Origin: Sciurus carolinensis | Taxonomy: Eukaryota; Chordata; Mammalia; Rodentia; Sciuridae | Length of the DNA: 64,000 bases | Direction of reading: 5' to 3' | Assembly: GCF_902686445.1 (NCBI RefSeq) | Contig: NC_062232.1 | Span: forward strand, 35,916,454 to 35,980,453 | Program-made: the position numbers and the translations under genes | Part shown: positions 34,736-45,600 of the stretch, piece by piece | Numbering within the stretch: the first letter of the stretch is position 1 | How the letters are laid out: every line of letters begins with the position of its first letter | Notes under the pieces: model-generated | The model's database searches: none | Seen by the model: the letters and a program-made list of their open reading frames with translations, nothing else | What the model was told of the DNA's origin: nothing

Positions 34736-35912
34736 ATTAAAAATGGTGGCCCTGTGGCAAGAACAAGGTTAAGGGGTAATATCACCATGGAGTACATTTC
34801 ACATGCTGCCATTTCTTAGAAGTGTCCCAATTGGATAACTGCTTGGATAAAGTTTATTAAACTTTTGCTCGGAAGTCTGACCTTCCCCAAGTGCATCAGC
34901 CAGGCCATCTGATAGGTAAATATGGCCATCCATGTTGTCCACATACCCATAAATATCCTAAGGGGACAGGGTAGGCACAACTACTATTTTGTGACTCCCA
35001 GGTATTAGAACCATTAGTTAATATAGTACATAAAGTTCATGGGGTCCACTTCATAGATACTCCTGCCCCCCTGTTTTCTACACACTGAAGTACCTTTTGG
35101 TTAAGCTCTACAGTTTCCACAGGGAGCTATTCCAAGCCATCTCATACTGAATTACCTATAATAGGTCATAAGAATTTCACCTACTGTCATATACCTTCAA
35201 GAATATAGTTCCTTGTATGAATCTACTGAGGGTCAGTCATGTCCCATGTTTACAACCAAGTCCAGTTAGAGGTTATTGCTGGGTTGATTTCTCATGGCAG
35301 GTCATCTGCAGCACTCAGTGGCATCTCATTGCATACCCAGCATGCAGACTGATTGGCAGTAGTGGTATATGTATGCACCTAGTTGACTAGAACATTGGCC
35401 CACATGTTCCTAACAGTAAAAGGACAAGGCATTTGCAGGTACTAACAAAGGCAAATCCTGTCCCTCTTGACAAAAGTGCACTCTAATTTCAAATCCATAG
35501 ATAATACCATTACAGGCAGCAATGGTTAACCTACCTGGTGGTACCACATCTTCAGAAGTGCTTCCATGCACTTCTGATTCAATATGCATTAGTAAGGGGG
35601 AACTCATAAGTGGTCTGAGGGATAATAAAAAAGTACTGCTCAATGTTAACAGGAGGAGACATGGGATATCTGACCTTTAAGGTCGGGAGTCAGTACCCCC
35701 ATTATCCATGGGGTTACATGCAGGTTAACTTCAATCCTTGTCTGAGGAGCTATAAATGTGACCCATCTCTGTCCAGGTGGCTCCTTGACCTTTGTATGTT
35801 GCTTCAGGAGCCAGCAAGATGCTGTCTTGCCATCTAAAACCTGGCTTCAATAATTCATCTTATGTCTAAATTTGCAATTATAGGGGCATAGCTACATGAT
35901 GTAGCAAGGCTT
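34736..35912 (-). other. Degraded Env-surface-like or spacer region
   Basis: This 1.2-kb interval between the integrase and the Env TM remnant is where a surface subunit would lie. Only short open frames remain (for example 35410-35643) and no motif can be assigned. Confidence 0.4.
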
Positions 35913-36320
35913 CTACTGGGGCAGGGCCACCCCTCCTACTCTATTCATCAAGATATCGATACTCCAGCGTCTTTTGGTCCAACCAATTAGTGTGGGAGTG
36001 CCAGCAGCATGATACAGTCCTTGCTTTAAAATATCGTTATACTGCTCTATCATTCCCATTGCCTGTGGGTTATATGGTACATAGATTATCCTATGTGTTT
36101 GACCCATTCTTGTGTGTGCACCAGTGAAGTTAGTCCCTTGGTCATTCTTTATCAATAATGACTGGCCAAATGTTGCACATAAGCATTCCAGAACTGTTAT
36201 CACTGCTCTTTGGTTAGGGTGCCACACTGGGAAAGCAACCAAGAGCCTGGTTATAGTGTCTACACAATTAATTACATATGTATACCATTCAGAGCTAGGG
36301 ATGGGCTCTATAATGTCCAC
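35913..36320 (-). pseudogene. ERVL-type integrase core, partial
   Basis: A 135-codon open stretch with the three catalytic acids of a retroviral integrase in order: D in NCVDTITR, D in IKNDQGTNF, and E in GMIEQYN. The spacing from the second D to the E is close to the canonical 35 residues. The zinc-binding N-terminal region should lie upstream, around 36321-36753, but is degraded and includes a stray LTR-derived patch (36545-36607). Confidence 0.85.
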
Positions 36321-36544
36321 TTGCCACCTGGTTAGGGGCAGTCACCACAACACGAGGCCCATGTCAGCTCTTGCCCATTAGGGATATTCCTGGGAGCAAG
36401 TTGTACAAGATGCACATACATCTTATATTTCAGTCAATGTCACTGGTAGACCCCAGGTCTTTACTGTAACCCACATAGTTTAATGACTGGCATGCATTTA
36501 TGCAGTCACAGAACCACCTCACATCCAGTAGATGAGGCATTCAG

Positions 36545-36607
36545 GACTTGAGATTCAGGCAGCCTGAAGAAGAAACAAGGAGCCACAGGGAAATCTGACA
36601 TGACTTT
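36545..36607 (-). repeat. 63-bp LTR-derived patch inside pol
   Basis: Matches 34001-34063 in the 3' LTR at 61 of 63 positions (two adjacent-area changes near 36572-36574). It lies inside the pol region, where LTR sequence is not expected. The corresponding part of the 5' LTR (around 50955-51015) is much less similar. Confidence 0.85.
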
Positions 36608-36748
36608 CTAGCCAATGCACTTTGGTCAACATGTCAGTGTCATCACTGCTGGGGGAGGTCAATGGTGCAAGTCCCATGATGTGATATACAGCTACACATT
36701 TCTGCTGGCCTAACTCCCCAAACTCCTGTCACAGAACTTGCCCCCACA

Positions 36749-36753
36749 GTGGA
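36749..36753. repeat. MaLR target-site duplication, left
   Basis: GTGGA here and at 39098-39102, directly flanking the MaLR element. Confidence 0.9.
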
Positions 36754-37178
36754 TGTTACAAATTAGATATTAGATGTCCCCTAAAAGCTCATGTGTGAGA
36801 CAATGCAAGGAAGTTTAGAGGTGAAATGATTGGGTTATGAGAGCCTTAAACTAATCAGTACATGAATCCACCAAGAGTGATTAACTGGGTGGTGACTGTA
36901 GGTAGGCAGGTTGTGACTGGAGGAGGTGGGTCAATGGGGTGTGTCTTTGGGGTTTATATTTTGTCTGTGGTGAGGGGAGCTCTCTCTGCTTCCTGGTACC
37001 ATGTCCTGAGTTGCCTTCTTCCACACTCTTCTGCCATGATGTTCTGTCACATCTTGGGCCATAGCAATGGAGTTGGTCCTTTATGGACTGAGACATCTGA
37101 ACCCATGAGCCTCAAACTTTTCCTCCACTAGTTGTTCTTTTCAGGTCTTTTGGACATAGCAGTGAATAAACTGAAACA
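36754..37178 (+). repeat. MaLR 5' LTR
   Basis: 425 bp, from TGTTACAAATTAGATATTAG to AATAAACTGAAACA. It contains AAAGCTCATGTGTGAGACAA and TTTGGGGTTTATATTTTG, a TATA-like region. Confidence 0.93.
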
Positions 37179-38672
37179 GAAATTGGTACCAAGAAGTAGG
37201 ATCATTGCTGTGACTAACCTGACCGTGTAGTTCAGAAGCTTTTGAAGCTTTCTAGAATTTGAAGAAGGAATTTTCGTAAGTTTAGAGATATAAGCTCTAA
37301 ATGTTTTAGATTATTGTAAGCAGAGCTTAGTGGATAATTCTGATGGGATTTCAAAAGACCAGAAGGACAGTAGGACTGTGGACAGTAAAGACGAGACTCA
37401 TGAGGTTTCAGAGGAGGAGGACTCTATTGGAAATTGAACTAGAGGTCATTTGTGTTATATTCTGACTAAGAAGTTGTCTTCATTTAGTCCATGTTCTGAG
37501 ATTTTGTGTAAGGGTCAATTTAAAGGTGATAGACTAATATGGCAGAAGAACTTTCAAGTTGGCATAGCCCTCAAGGTGTGGCATAGGTATTGTTGGTGAC
37601 TTTTAGCCAAGTTTATTCTTATAATCAGAAACAGAAAGCAAAGCATAAAGATTTGGAAAACTTGAATTTTGGTGAGAAAACTGAGTAAAACTGGGGCTAA
37701 GGAAGGTTTGATCATTAAAGGCATTATAGTCACTAAAGAGATGTTGATAAGTTCCCAGAAAAGAAAAAGAAAATATGGTTCGAGGGCATCTCAGGAAATG
37801 ACAAGTCCATACCCATCTCAGGCTCAAGGGTATAAAAGAAAAAATTACTTTGAGAAGATACCATGGGGGCACCCTGCTTGAACAGGGGTGGGTTGAGGGA
37901 TGGAAAGTTGTTTCACTATGCTCAACCAAGCACTCAGAGGCTGTGGCAGCCATGGTTCCTGGAGGCTTGGCTACTTCTTGAGATGGTGGTAGACATTCAC
38001 GGCAACCACATGGTGCTGGTTCTGTAGGATTGATGATGCTGGAGTAGGGGGTTATAGAAGCTTTCATTGATATTTCAAAGGAAGGCCTGCAAGGCCAGGT
38101 AAAGTGCAGCAGTGTTGGAATCCCTACAGCCTTCCCTGGAAAGGGCAATGCATAGAGATGTGAGGAGGAAGTTGAAGCTACAGTGGAGATTCCATAGATT
38201 AAGAACGCTAGTACTATGGAACATCTGCCAAGGAATCCAGAGACATGCCAAGAGAGAGGACATGCAGACAACAACCAGCAAGGTCATACAGGCAGAGCTA
38301 ACCAAGCCCCTTAGAGAGAACATCATGATGTCAAGTGCCCCAGATACTGGACATGGAGCTATAGGACTTGTCTTTCCACCTGGATTTTGGTCTTGGTTTG
38401 GTCCCATCTCTTCTTTCTATGCCCCTATTTCTTCCTTTTGGAAAGGAAATGTTTACTCTGAGCCTTTATATAGTGGCTATGTATAACTTGCTTCTGATTT
38501 TTTTTTTTTTTTAACAGGGGCTCATGCTGAGTTTGCCTTGCATCTCAGGAGACTTTAGATTTGAACTTTTAGGAATCCTTGGAACTGTTGAGACTATGGG
38601 GACTCTTGAAAATGGACTAAATGTATTTTGCAATGTGAGATGGGCATGAGATTCCAAGGGTCAGGGGCAGAA
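37179..38672 (+). pseudogene. MaLR internal region, gag-like remnant
   Basis: Starts GAAATTGGTACCAAGAAGTA, the primer-binding area typical of MaLR/ERVL elements, and ends with the purine tract before the 3' LTR. The coding sense is plus; short open frames such as 37669-37881 and 38112-38486 are what remain. The 223-codon open frame on the opposite strand at 37603-38274 is antisense to the element and is not a gene. I cannot assign a product beyond 'MaLR internal'. Confidence 0.7.
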
Positions 38673-39097
38673 TGTTACGGTTTAGATATCAGGTATTTCC
38701 AAAAGCTCATGTGTGCAAAAATGCAAGAAAGTTTAGAGGTGAAATGATTGGGTTATCAGAGTTGTAAAATAATCAGTGCATTAATCCCTTGATAGGGATT
38801 TACTGCATGGTAACTGTAGGCAGGTATGGCTAGAGGAGCTGGGTCACTGAGAGCATGGCCTTGGCTTTATATTATGACTTTGAGAGGAACTCTGTCTCTC
38901 TCCCCGTGTTCCCTCTTGCCATATTCTGAGCTGCATTCTTCTACCACACTCTTCCACCATGTTTTCACACCTTAGGCCCAGATCAATGGAGCTGGCCATC
39001 TATGAACTGAAAACCCTGAAACTGTAAGCCCCACAATAAAATTTTCCTCCTCTAATTGGGTCTTTTGGTCACAGCACCAAAAAAGCTGACTAAAACA
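38673..39097 (+). repeat. MaLR 3' LTR
   Basis: 425 bp, from TGTTACGGTTTAGATATCAG to AAAAGCTGACTAAAACA. Diverged from its partner by roughly a tenth or more of positions by eye, so the insertion is not recent. Confidence 0.93.
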
Positions 39098-39900
39098 GTG
39101 GATGATGTACGACTTGCCAGTTGTTTAGCTGCTATGTAGAAATCTACAGTATAAGTCCCCAGTATATTGCCCAGCTATCAGTACACATCAATATAGGGGA
39201 TACCTCATTTGCTACCACCATCCAGTGCATAGTGCAGCCCACTGGATACTTTGTCCTAATCTGGTATCAAACCAGAGGGTGTCTGTCTGCAGTTGCACAG
39301 TCAACCCTCTCCATATGGACAGTTTTCCATGACTCAAGTTGTCAACTTTATCAAGCATTGAATAGTACAGGTACCTTAAGTTCTATGCGTGGGCTCACTT
39401 CTCTCCTGCCTTCACAGGTTTTCTAATGGGCCCAAGCACCTCCTGGGTTTCTGCACCTAGAGGATTGGTCAATATGTTTTCCACTGTTACGATAGGCTCC
39501 CTACTTTGCTAGGGTTGGTATTTGTGCAGTCCAACTCCAGGGATATGTGGCCAAAGCATGTACCCAACCCACCTTGGGATAGTCACCACAATAGGGGCAG
39601 TTTTTCTGCCCCTTTTCACAGTTAACACCAAAATCCAATAAGTCATGTTAGTCATTTGGACTTCTGTCATAGCTCCCATCAAACCCTTCTTGGGTAACAT
39701 GCATATCTAACTCACAAGGTCATGCAGGATCAATGACATGTAATGCCTGGGTGCTCTGCACAATCTTCTTGGCCTCCAAGATCAGTATCTGTAGTCCAGT
39801 TCCTTCTCCTTTTTTACTAGGGCATAAGAGGCCATATCATTTGGGCCAGAAGGGATATGAACACTCTCTAATATGCTAATAATTCCAAAAAGGTTTGTAA
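39098..39900 (-). pseudogene. ERVL-type RT thumb/RNase H remnant
   Basis: Continuation of the ERVL-type pol after the MaLR insertion. It is broken in all frames (for example 39509-39700). The segment with LCTDS near 39180 lies where RNase H would be expected, but the call rests mainly on position between RT and integrase. Confidence 0.5.
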
Positions 39901-40850
39901 TTGCTTTATGGTCATGGGAATGGGGTAGGCCTACATCTTATCTATAACCACATTGGGAATAATGTCTTACCTCACCAGACAACCCTCAAGAACTTGACAG
40001 ATCATACAGGTCCTTGCAACTTCATGTTGAAAGCCCAAACACATGTTACCAGATGCACTAGCAATTTTGGCACATTACCCTCTAAATCTGCAAATGAATC
40101 ACTGGTTAACAAAATATCATTGATATAGTGAAATAGACATACAGTGGATGGCTTTGACCACCAGGCCAAGTCAGAGATTATTAGGCCATGACCCACAGTC
40201 TGACTATGCAAATAACCCTGAGGCAGTGTGGTAAATATCCACTGCCACTCGTCCCAGGTGAAAGCAATGGGTCTTGGCTATAAGCAGCGGTATCTATGGA
40301 AAAGATAGCATTAGCTCAATCAGCTACAAAATGATATGCCCCTGAGTCATTAGACAATCAGTCCATCAAGTCAGCCACCAAAGGAAGAATAACATGAATT
40401 GAGTGAACCACTTTATTGAGCTCATGATAGTCTACAGTCATTCTCCAGGATTCATCCAGCTTCTTTACTGCCCACACCAGAGAGCTGAAAGGACTACAGG
40501 TGATTGCACTAGGCCTACCCTCTACAACAGTTGCAATTATCTCTTCATGCCCTCCAGGCAGTTTATATTCCTTGGTATTGGTGATATATTGTGATGATGG
40601 CAGGATCATAGGGGGAAGCTTTGCTTCCTCATCACTATCTTTAGGGTACAAATATGCAGGCAACACTTATATGTTGTTGTTTGCAACCATAAGCCTTGGA
40701 GGCTGTCCACACTTAAAATATAATCAGGAATTGAAGATACATAGACTGAATATTCATGTGGGGGCAAATATCCAATGCCCAAAGGGAGCAGCACAGCTCA
40801 TACTTTAATACTATAGTTTCCATATTAATCTATGTATGAAATTTCCCCTA
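39901..40850 (-). pseudogene. ERVL-type reverse transcriptase, broken
   Basis: Remnant of the polymerase. The N-terminal part is at 40358-40666 (SSLVWAVKKLDESWRMTVDY, then HELNKVV). The palm with the catalytic box lies at 40002-40211, reading YINDILL, where the usual Y-x-D-D has its first aspartate changed to asparagine. The two parts are in different frames. The protease precedes it on the minus strand. Confidence 0.85.
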
Positions 40851-41458
40851 GAATTTATCCAGGTTACCGTATGACAGTACATTCAACTTCAGTATCTACC
40901 AGAGCTAATACCTATTGTGTATTAGTTGGGGACTAGTGGATAGCCAATTCCACATGGGTCCTCAGGTCCCCATTTTCCCCCAACAAGTATATTAACTTCT
41001 TCTCTATTCCAACTTGAAGACAGTACCATCCCCTTATTCCAAAATACTTTGGGAGACTAAATGATCCTCCAGACATAGGGGGCATACTTCTCTAGGTGCA
41101 CTTTTAACATCCATCTTTCACTTCTGCTTCTTTACATGGAGGAAGTGCTGGTCCCTATTAAACCATTTCCAAAATCCCAGCAAATATGCATTTGGCTTGC
41201 CATCTATTTTATCTCTATCAATACCTGGTCCCAAGAGGTTCACATTTAGGTTCTTGTTACCTTAATGGGTCCTTTTCTCATTAGAGGAGTCACTGTTGGG
41301 ATAGCCTTAGTGGTGGGCTAGATTCCTTTTTGTTGGTGTCTGTCCTCTGCTTTCCCCAGACTGGCTACCATAATCATTGCCTCGTTAATATGGCAACCCA
41401 TATAAGGAGCCAAGATGGCCCATAGGGGACCTAAAAGATGTTGACAAGACATTCTGTA
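40851..41458 (-). pseudogene. ERVL-type gag end/protease remnant
   Basis: The protease active-site region reads ALVDTEVECTVI near 40870-40910 on the minus strand. The usual D-T-G has become D-T-E, so the active-site glycine is lost. The rest of the stretch is broken and continues to the insertion point of the class I provirus. Confidence 0.6.
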
Positions 41459-41462
41459 ATAC
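41459..41462. repeat. Class I ERV target-site duplication, left
   Basis: ATAC here and at 49965-49968. A 4-bp duplication is usual for gammaretrovirus-like ERVs. Confidence 0.85.
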
Positions 41463-42019
41463 TGTAATGGGCTGACAGATCTGACTCCATGAGAATATTA
41501 TAGGCCAGACTCTAAGGGAAATGACTAAACAGACTCCATTTTGCTCTGAGACCCCATGTTATGTAGGAAATAAGCTTCTCCCATGGGAACACCCTGCCTC
41601 TGTGCCCATCAGTTACTTGGTGTGACATGTTTAATAATATACAATGACAACTCCTATGTAGTAAAGAATTGCTCTCTTGATTCCTATTGCTCCTAAACAA
41701 TGTACCATGTGAACAGTAATTATGTGTATGTTAGCAACCATTCTTTAGTTTGTACCTAGTAAGGGTTAGTTTGGCCCACTTCCCCCTCTGTCGATGATCT
41801 CATGATGTTAGTTTGTAATTTTGAATCATAGCAACAGACACTTATGATTGATGTGATTTTTGGTATAAGAACCGCTATAACGCTGTGGTTGGGGCTGTTC
41901 TCCCAATAGCCATTTTTTGGGGCAGTGTGTGAAACAGTCAGCTGGCCAGCTTAATAAAGACTCTCAAATTTGGACTTCTCAGTGGTGATTGGTCTGTTCT
42001 TAAGTTGTGTCCCATAACA
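41463..42019 (+). repeat. 5' LTR of the class I provirus
   Basis: 557 bp, from TGTAATGGGCTGACAGATCT to AAGTTGTGTCCCATAACA. It has a TATA-like GGTATAAGAA near 41860 and a polyadenylation signal in TTAATAAAGACT near 41951. Its 3' end abuts the primer-binding site. Confidence 0.93.
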
Positions 42020-42442
42020 TTTGGGGGCCCCAGAGAGATCCTCGCTGCCTGGTGAGCAATCACCACTCACCACTGACCTGGAAACTCCTGCGGAGGGGAG
42101 AGGCCACAACGTTGCTCCTAGGGGAAGGCCTCTGAGAGATGTTCCTCAACCCCAGGCTGCAGGGTCTGTGGAGCCCCGCCCCAGGACTGAACTAAATTCT
42201 CCAAGAGAGTCACCCGTTTCTGCACCCCTGGGGGACCGGTAAGTCTGTTTCTGGTGGATCCACATCTGGGGACTCTGAGGAAGGCTGGACACAGCATTAC
42301 TTCCCGAGTCTGGAGCTGGCAAGACATTGCTCAGTCCCTCTGGTCTGGAATCTGAAGTGGCCACTTGTCTGTCTTTGGTGTTTTGTCTGTTCTGTGTTTG
42401 TCCTTTTTAGTTTTTTTTTTTTTGTTACACTTAAGGGCAAGC
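42020..42442 (+). other. Primer-binding site and leader
   Basis: The leader begins TTTGGGGGCCCCAGAGAGAT directly after the LTR. The TGGGGGC part fits a proline-tRNA-type primer-binding site in its first seven bases; the rest has diverged. The remainder of the leader precedes gag. Confidence 0.6.
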
Positions 42443-44004
42443 ACGGGTCAGTCTCCCTCATATCAGTCATGTACTCCCCTCCAGTGCATGTTAACTAATT
42501 TTCAGGAATTTCAGAAGAGAGCCAGTGACTATGGAACTCACTGCAATGTCTTTTCTCTAAATTCTGTGAGAGAAAATGCCATCTTTTGAGGTCGGATGGC
42601 CACCCCCATGGGACCACCGACCTCACTACCGCCTATAGAATTCAACAAGTTGTCTTTGGGTGGCCCGGACATCCCGATCAAATGCCTTACATTCAAATTT
42701 GGATTGTATTCTGTCTGATAACCCCCAAGTGGCTCAAATCTTGTTTGCAGGACTCCAAGAAAAAATATAAAGGAGTCTGGAGCTATTTTGTTGACAAAAA
42801 TCAGCTCCCCTGGACCTTCAGGAACCCAAATCACCAGTCCTTCCGGAGATAGAGGAATCTGATGTTCCTTTTCCCCCCTCTCTATCCCTCTCCCCCATCT
42901 TCCCCTCCTGCTCCACCCAGTATTCTCCTTCTTCCCCACCTGTCCCTTCTCCCTCTGCCCAGCCTCCCATTGCCCCTTCTCCCCCAATGAGTCCACCCCA
43001 TACTCAGCAGTTCTCATTATCCCAATCCCCCCTCCCTTGACACCCCTTCCCCAGATTCCTCTGTGTCACCAGTTCCTCAACTGCCCCTTAGACAAGCCCC
43101 TGTGCCACCTGGTTCAGAACAACGACCTTTTATGGTTTATGTTCCTTTTTCTACTAGCAATCTTTATAATTGGAAAAAAATCAAAACCCTTTTCTGAAAA
43201 GCCCCAGGGATTAATATCTCTTCTAGAATCTGTCTTTTACACTCACCAGCCTACCTGGGACGATTGCCAACAGCTACTTCAAACTGTTTACCTCGGAGGA
43301 ATGGGAGCGTATTCGGAGGGGGGCTCTCAAAACTGTTGGGACCAAATGCCCAGCCCTCCAATGACCCTGTGCGATTGGAAACTGTTTTCCCATCCTCGCG
43401 ACCTGCCTGGGATCCTAATTCAGACAGAGGTAAGGAGGCTTTCCATTGGTATCGCCAGACTCTGCTCAGTGGGGTGCGAGCTGCAGCACGGAAACCTAAT
43501 TTGTCTAAGGTAAGCGAGACTATTCAGCAGCCAAATGAATCCCTGGCCGCATTCCTAGAGCGCCTCCTAGAGGCTTATCGCTTGTACACCCCAATTGACC
43601 CAAAAACCCCAGAGAACAAGCGGGCAATAAATATTGCCTTTGTTACCCAGTAGGCCCCAGACATTAGGAAGGAATTACAAAAACAGGAAGGATTTGAGGG
43701 AAAAGTGCTGTCAGAGTTGGTGGAAATAGCCCAGAAGACTTACAATAACTGGGACCCACCTGAAGACAGACAAGCAAAACACATGGCAAAAATTATGGTA
43801 ACCGCTATGGCAGGACCCCAGGGTCCAAACTCAAAAGGACCCTCTAGGCCAGAGCCCTATCCCAATAAAGGGCAAATTAAAAAGGCTGCTTTATTAAGAG
43901 ACCAATGTGCATATTGCAAGGAAAAAGGACATTAGAAAAATGAATGCCCAAATAAAAGACAAAAGCCAACTGCAATCCTCCAGATGGAAGGATCTGAAGA
44001 CTGA
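42443..44004 (+). pseudogene. gag (class I provirus), broken
   Basis: Remnant of the structural polyprotein. The matrix start is visible at 42443, where the expected ATG is ACG, followed by GQSPSYQSCTPLQ. The first frame stops near 42589. A GWPGHPDQM-type matrix segment follows near 42660. The capsid begins around 43118 ([15 protein letters not shown] text) and continues at 43264-43653 with NESLAAFLERLLEAYRLYT, the major-homology-like region. The nucleocapsid has one zinc knuckle near 43905-43955 (CAYCKEKGH, a stop, then KNEC). The gag stop is TGA at 44002-44004. Confidence 0.85.
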
Positions 44005-44016
44005 CAGGGCCAGGGC
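44002..44016 (+). promoter_or_regulatory. gag-pro junction: in-frame stop (readthrough layout)
   Basis: TGA followed by CAGGGCCAGGGC; the protease frame continues in the same phase directly after the stop. This is the layout of gammaretroviruses, which make Gag-Pol by suppressing the gag stop. Confidence 0.7.
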
Positions 44017-44335
44017 TCTATTCAGATGAGCCCTCAGGAGCCCAGGGTCACACTAGAGATAGGGGGAAAACCAGTCAGCTTTTTGGTGGATACTGGAGCT
44101 ACTTTCTCGGTTTTGACTGAGACAGAAGAACCTTTATCCAAGGAAAAGGCCCCCATACAGGGTGCAACAGGCAAGTCCAAATCTTACCCTTGGGTAAGCT
44201 CATATCACCAATTTGGGAAGAGGAACAAACTCATTCCTTTCTTGTGATGCCTGATTGTCCTTACCCCTTACTGGGAAAATACCTTTTACAAAAATTACAG
44301 GCTACCATCTCTTTCCAAGGGAACTCTGCCAAATT
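44005..44335 (+). pseudogene. Protease (class I provirus)
   Basis: The active-site segment [11 protein letters not shown] is readable at about 44080-44115, with the D-T-G intact. Upstream text is [16 protein letters not shown]. The frame shifts near 44200, and the remaining protease sequence continues in another frame (MPDCPYPLLGKYLL). It is downstream of the gag stop and in its frame. Confidence 0.85.
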
Positions 44336-45600
44336 AACCCTCAATGAACCTCCAGCTGCTATTATGTTAACTTGCCCCCTCAGTGAGGAATACCTTTTAA
44401 TGGCAGAAGAGACACCCGTCCCATCTACCAAGTATCTCTCTGAACTCCAAAAGCGGATTCCAGGGGTCTGGGCAGAAACCAACTCACCAGGTCTAGCCTC
44501 TCACTGGCCACCAATCATTGTCCAATTGACTAGTACAGCAACTCCAGTGAGGGTAAAAACTGGCTTCAGTCTGGAAGTGAGGGTAAAAACTGGCTTCAGT
44601 CTGGAAGCCAAAAAAGGAATTGCTATTCATATCCTGAGACTAAGAAGCAAATATTCTAGTACCTTGCCAATCAGCCTGGAATACTCCTCTCCTCCCTGTT
44701 CAAAAGCCGGGAACCAGGGACTTTTGGCCAGTGCAGGACCTTAGAGAAGTCAACAAGTGGTGGAAACAATTCACCCAAGGGTGACTAACCCTTATACTCT
44801 CTTAAGCCTGCTGCCTCCGTATCAACAAGTCTACACTGTGCTGGATCTAAAGGATGCATTCTTCAGTCTCCCACTTGCAGAGGTAAGCCAACCTCTATTT
44901 GCTTTTGAATGGGCCGACCCAGAGGGAGGTTATTCCGGACAATTGACATGGACAGTTGCCACAAGGTTTTAAAAACTCCCCAACTCTTTTTGATGAGGCC
45001 TTAAGATCTGTTATGCAACAACATCCAGAAGTTACTCTCCTTCAGAATGTAGATGACCTAATAGCTGCTAAAGATGTACCTGATTGTAAAAGAGCTACTG
45101 AGAACTTATTAAAAGAATTAGCCTCCCTGGGATACTGAGTCTCTGCAAAGAAAGCCCAATTATGCACCCATACAGGCACATACCTAGGTTATGAGTTAAG
45201 AAAAGGAAAAAGAACACTCTCAACCGGGTGTATAGAAGCAATTCTTAAAATCCCATGCCCTAAAACCAAGAGACAAGTGAGAGAATTTCTGGGTGCAGTA
45301 GGCTATTGCCGACTTTGGATACCAGGGTTTGCAGAAATAGCAAAGCCCTTATATGCAAGCACAGGAGGAAAAGAAACCTCCCTAATTTGGACAGAATCAG
45401 AACAAAAGGCATTTGAAACTTTAAAGAAGGCACTGACCACTGCTCCTGCCTTGGCACTGCCTGATGTGACCAAGCTCTTCCAACTATTTGTGGCTGAGAC
45501 ACGGAGGATAGCAAAGGGAGTTCTCAGACTTTAGGCTCCTGGAAACGCCTGTAGCCTATTTATCTAAAAGGCTGGATTATGTAGCAGCAGGATGGCCAAA
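44336..45600 (+). pseudogene. Reverse transcriptase (class I provirus), broken
   Basis: Remnant of the polymerase in at least three frames. It starts within 44190-44744 and continues at 44757-44972 with [16 protein letters not shown], holding the first catalytic aspartate in context. The segment 44956-45138 reads [15 protein letters not shown] and then [12 protein letters not shown]: the usual Y of Y-V-D-D is N. The connection follows at 45277-45534 (REFLGAVGYCRLWIPGFAEI). A 30-bp in-frame tandem duplication is present at 44547-44606. Confidence 0.88.
44547..44606 (+). repeat. 30-bp tandem duplication in RT
   Basis: Two copies of a 30-bp unit (44547-44576 and 44577-44606), adding ten residues (VRVKTGFSLE repeated) in frame. 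Confidence 0.95.

Larger units (their letters stand above)
36754..39097 (+). mobile_element. Complete MaLR element inserted in the ERVL pol
   Basis: The 2344-bp plus-strand element has two LTRs of equal length (425 bp each), a GTGGA target duplication, a primer-binding-type region just after the 5' LTR, and a purine-rich tract (AAGGGTCAGGGGCAGAA) just before the 3' LTR. The internal region is about 1.5 kb with no intact frame, as usual for these non-autonomous ERVL-related elements. It interrupts the ERVL-type provirus between its RNase H/RT and integrase parts. Confidence 0.93.

Noticed and set aside
37603..38407. Open frames of 223 and 110 codons on the minus strand
   Set aside because: They are antisense to the internal region of the plus-strand MaLR element and have no recognisable domain.
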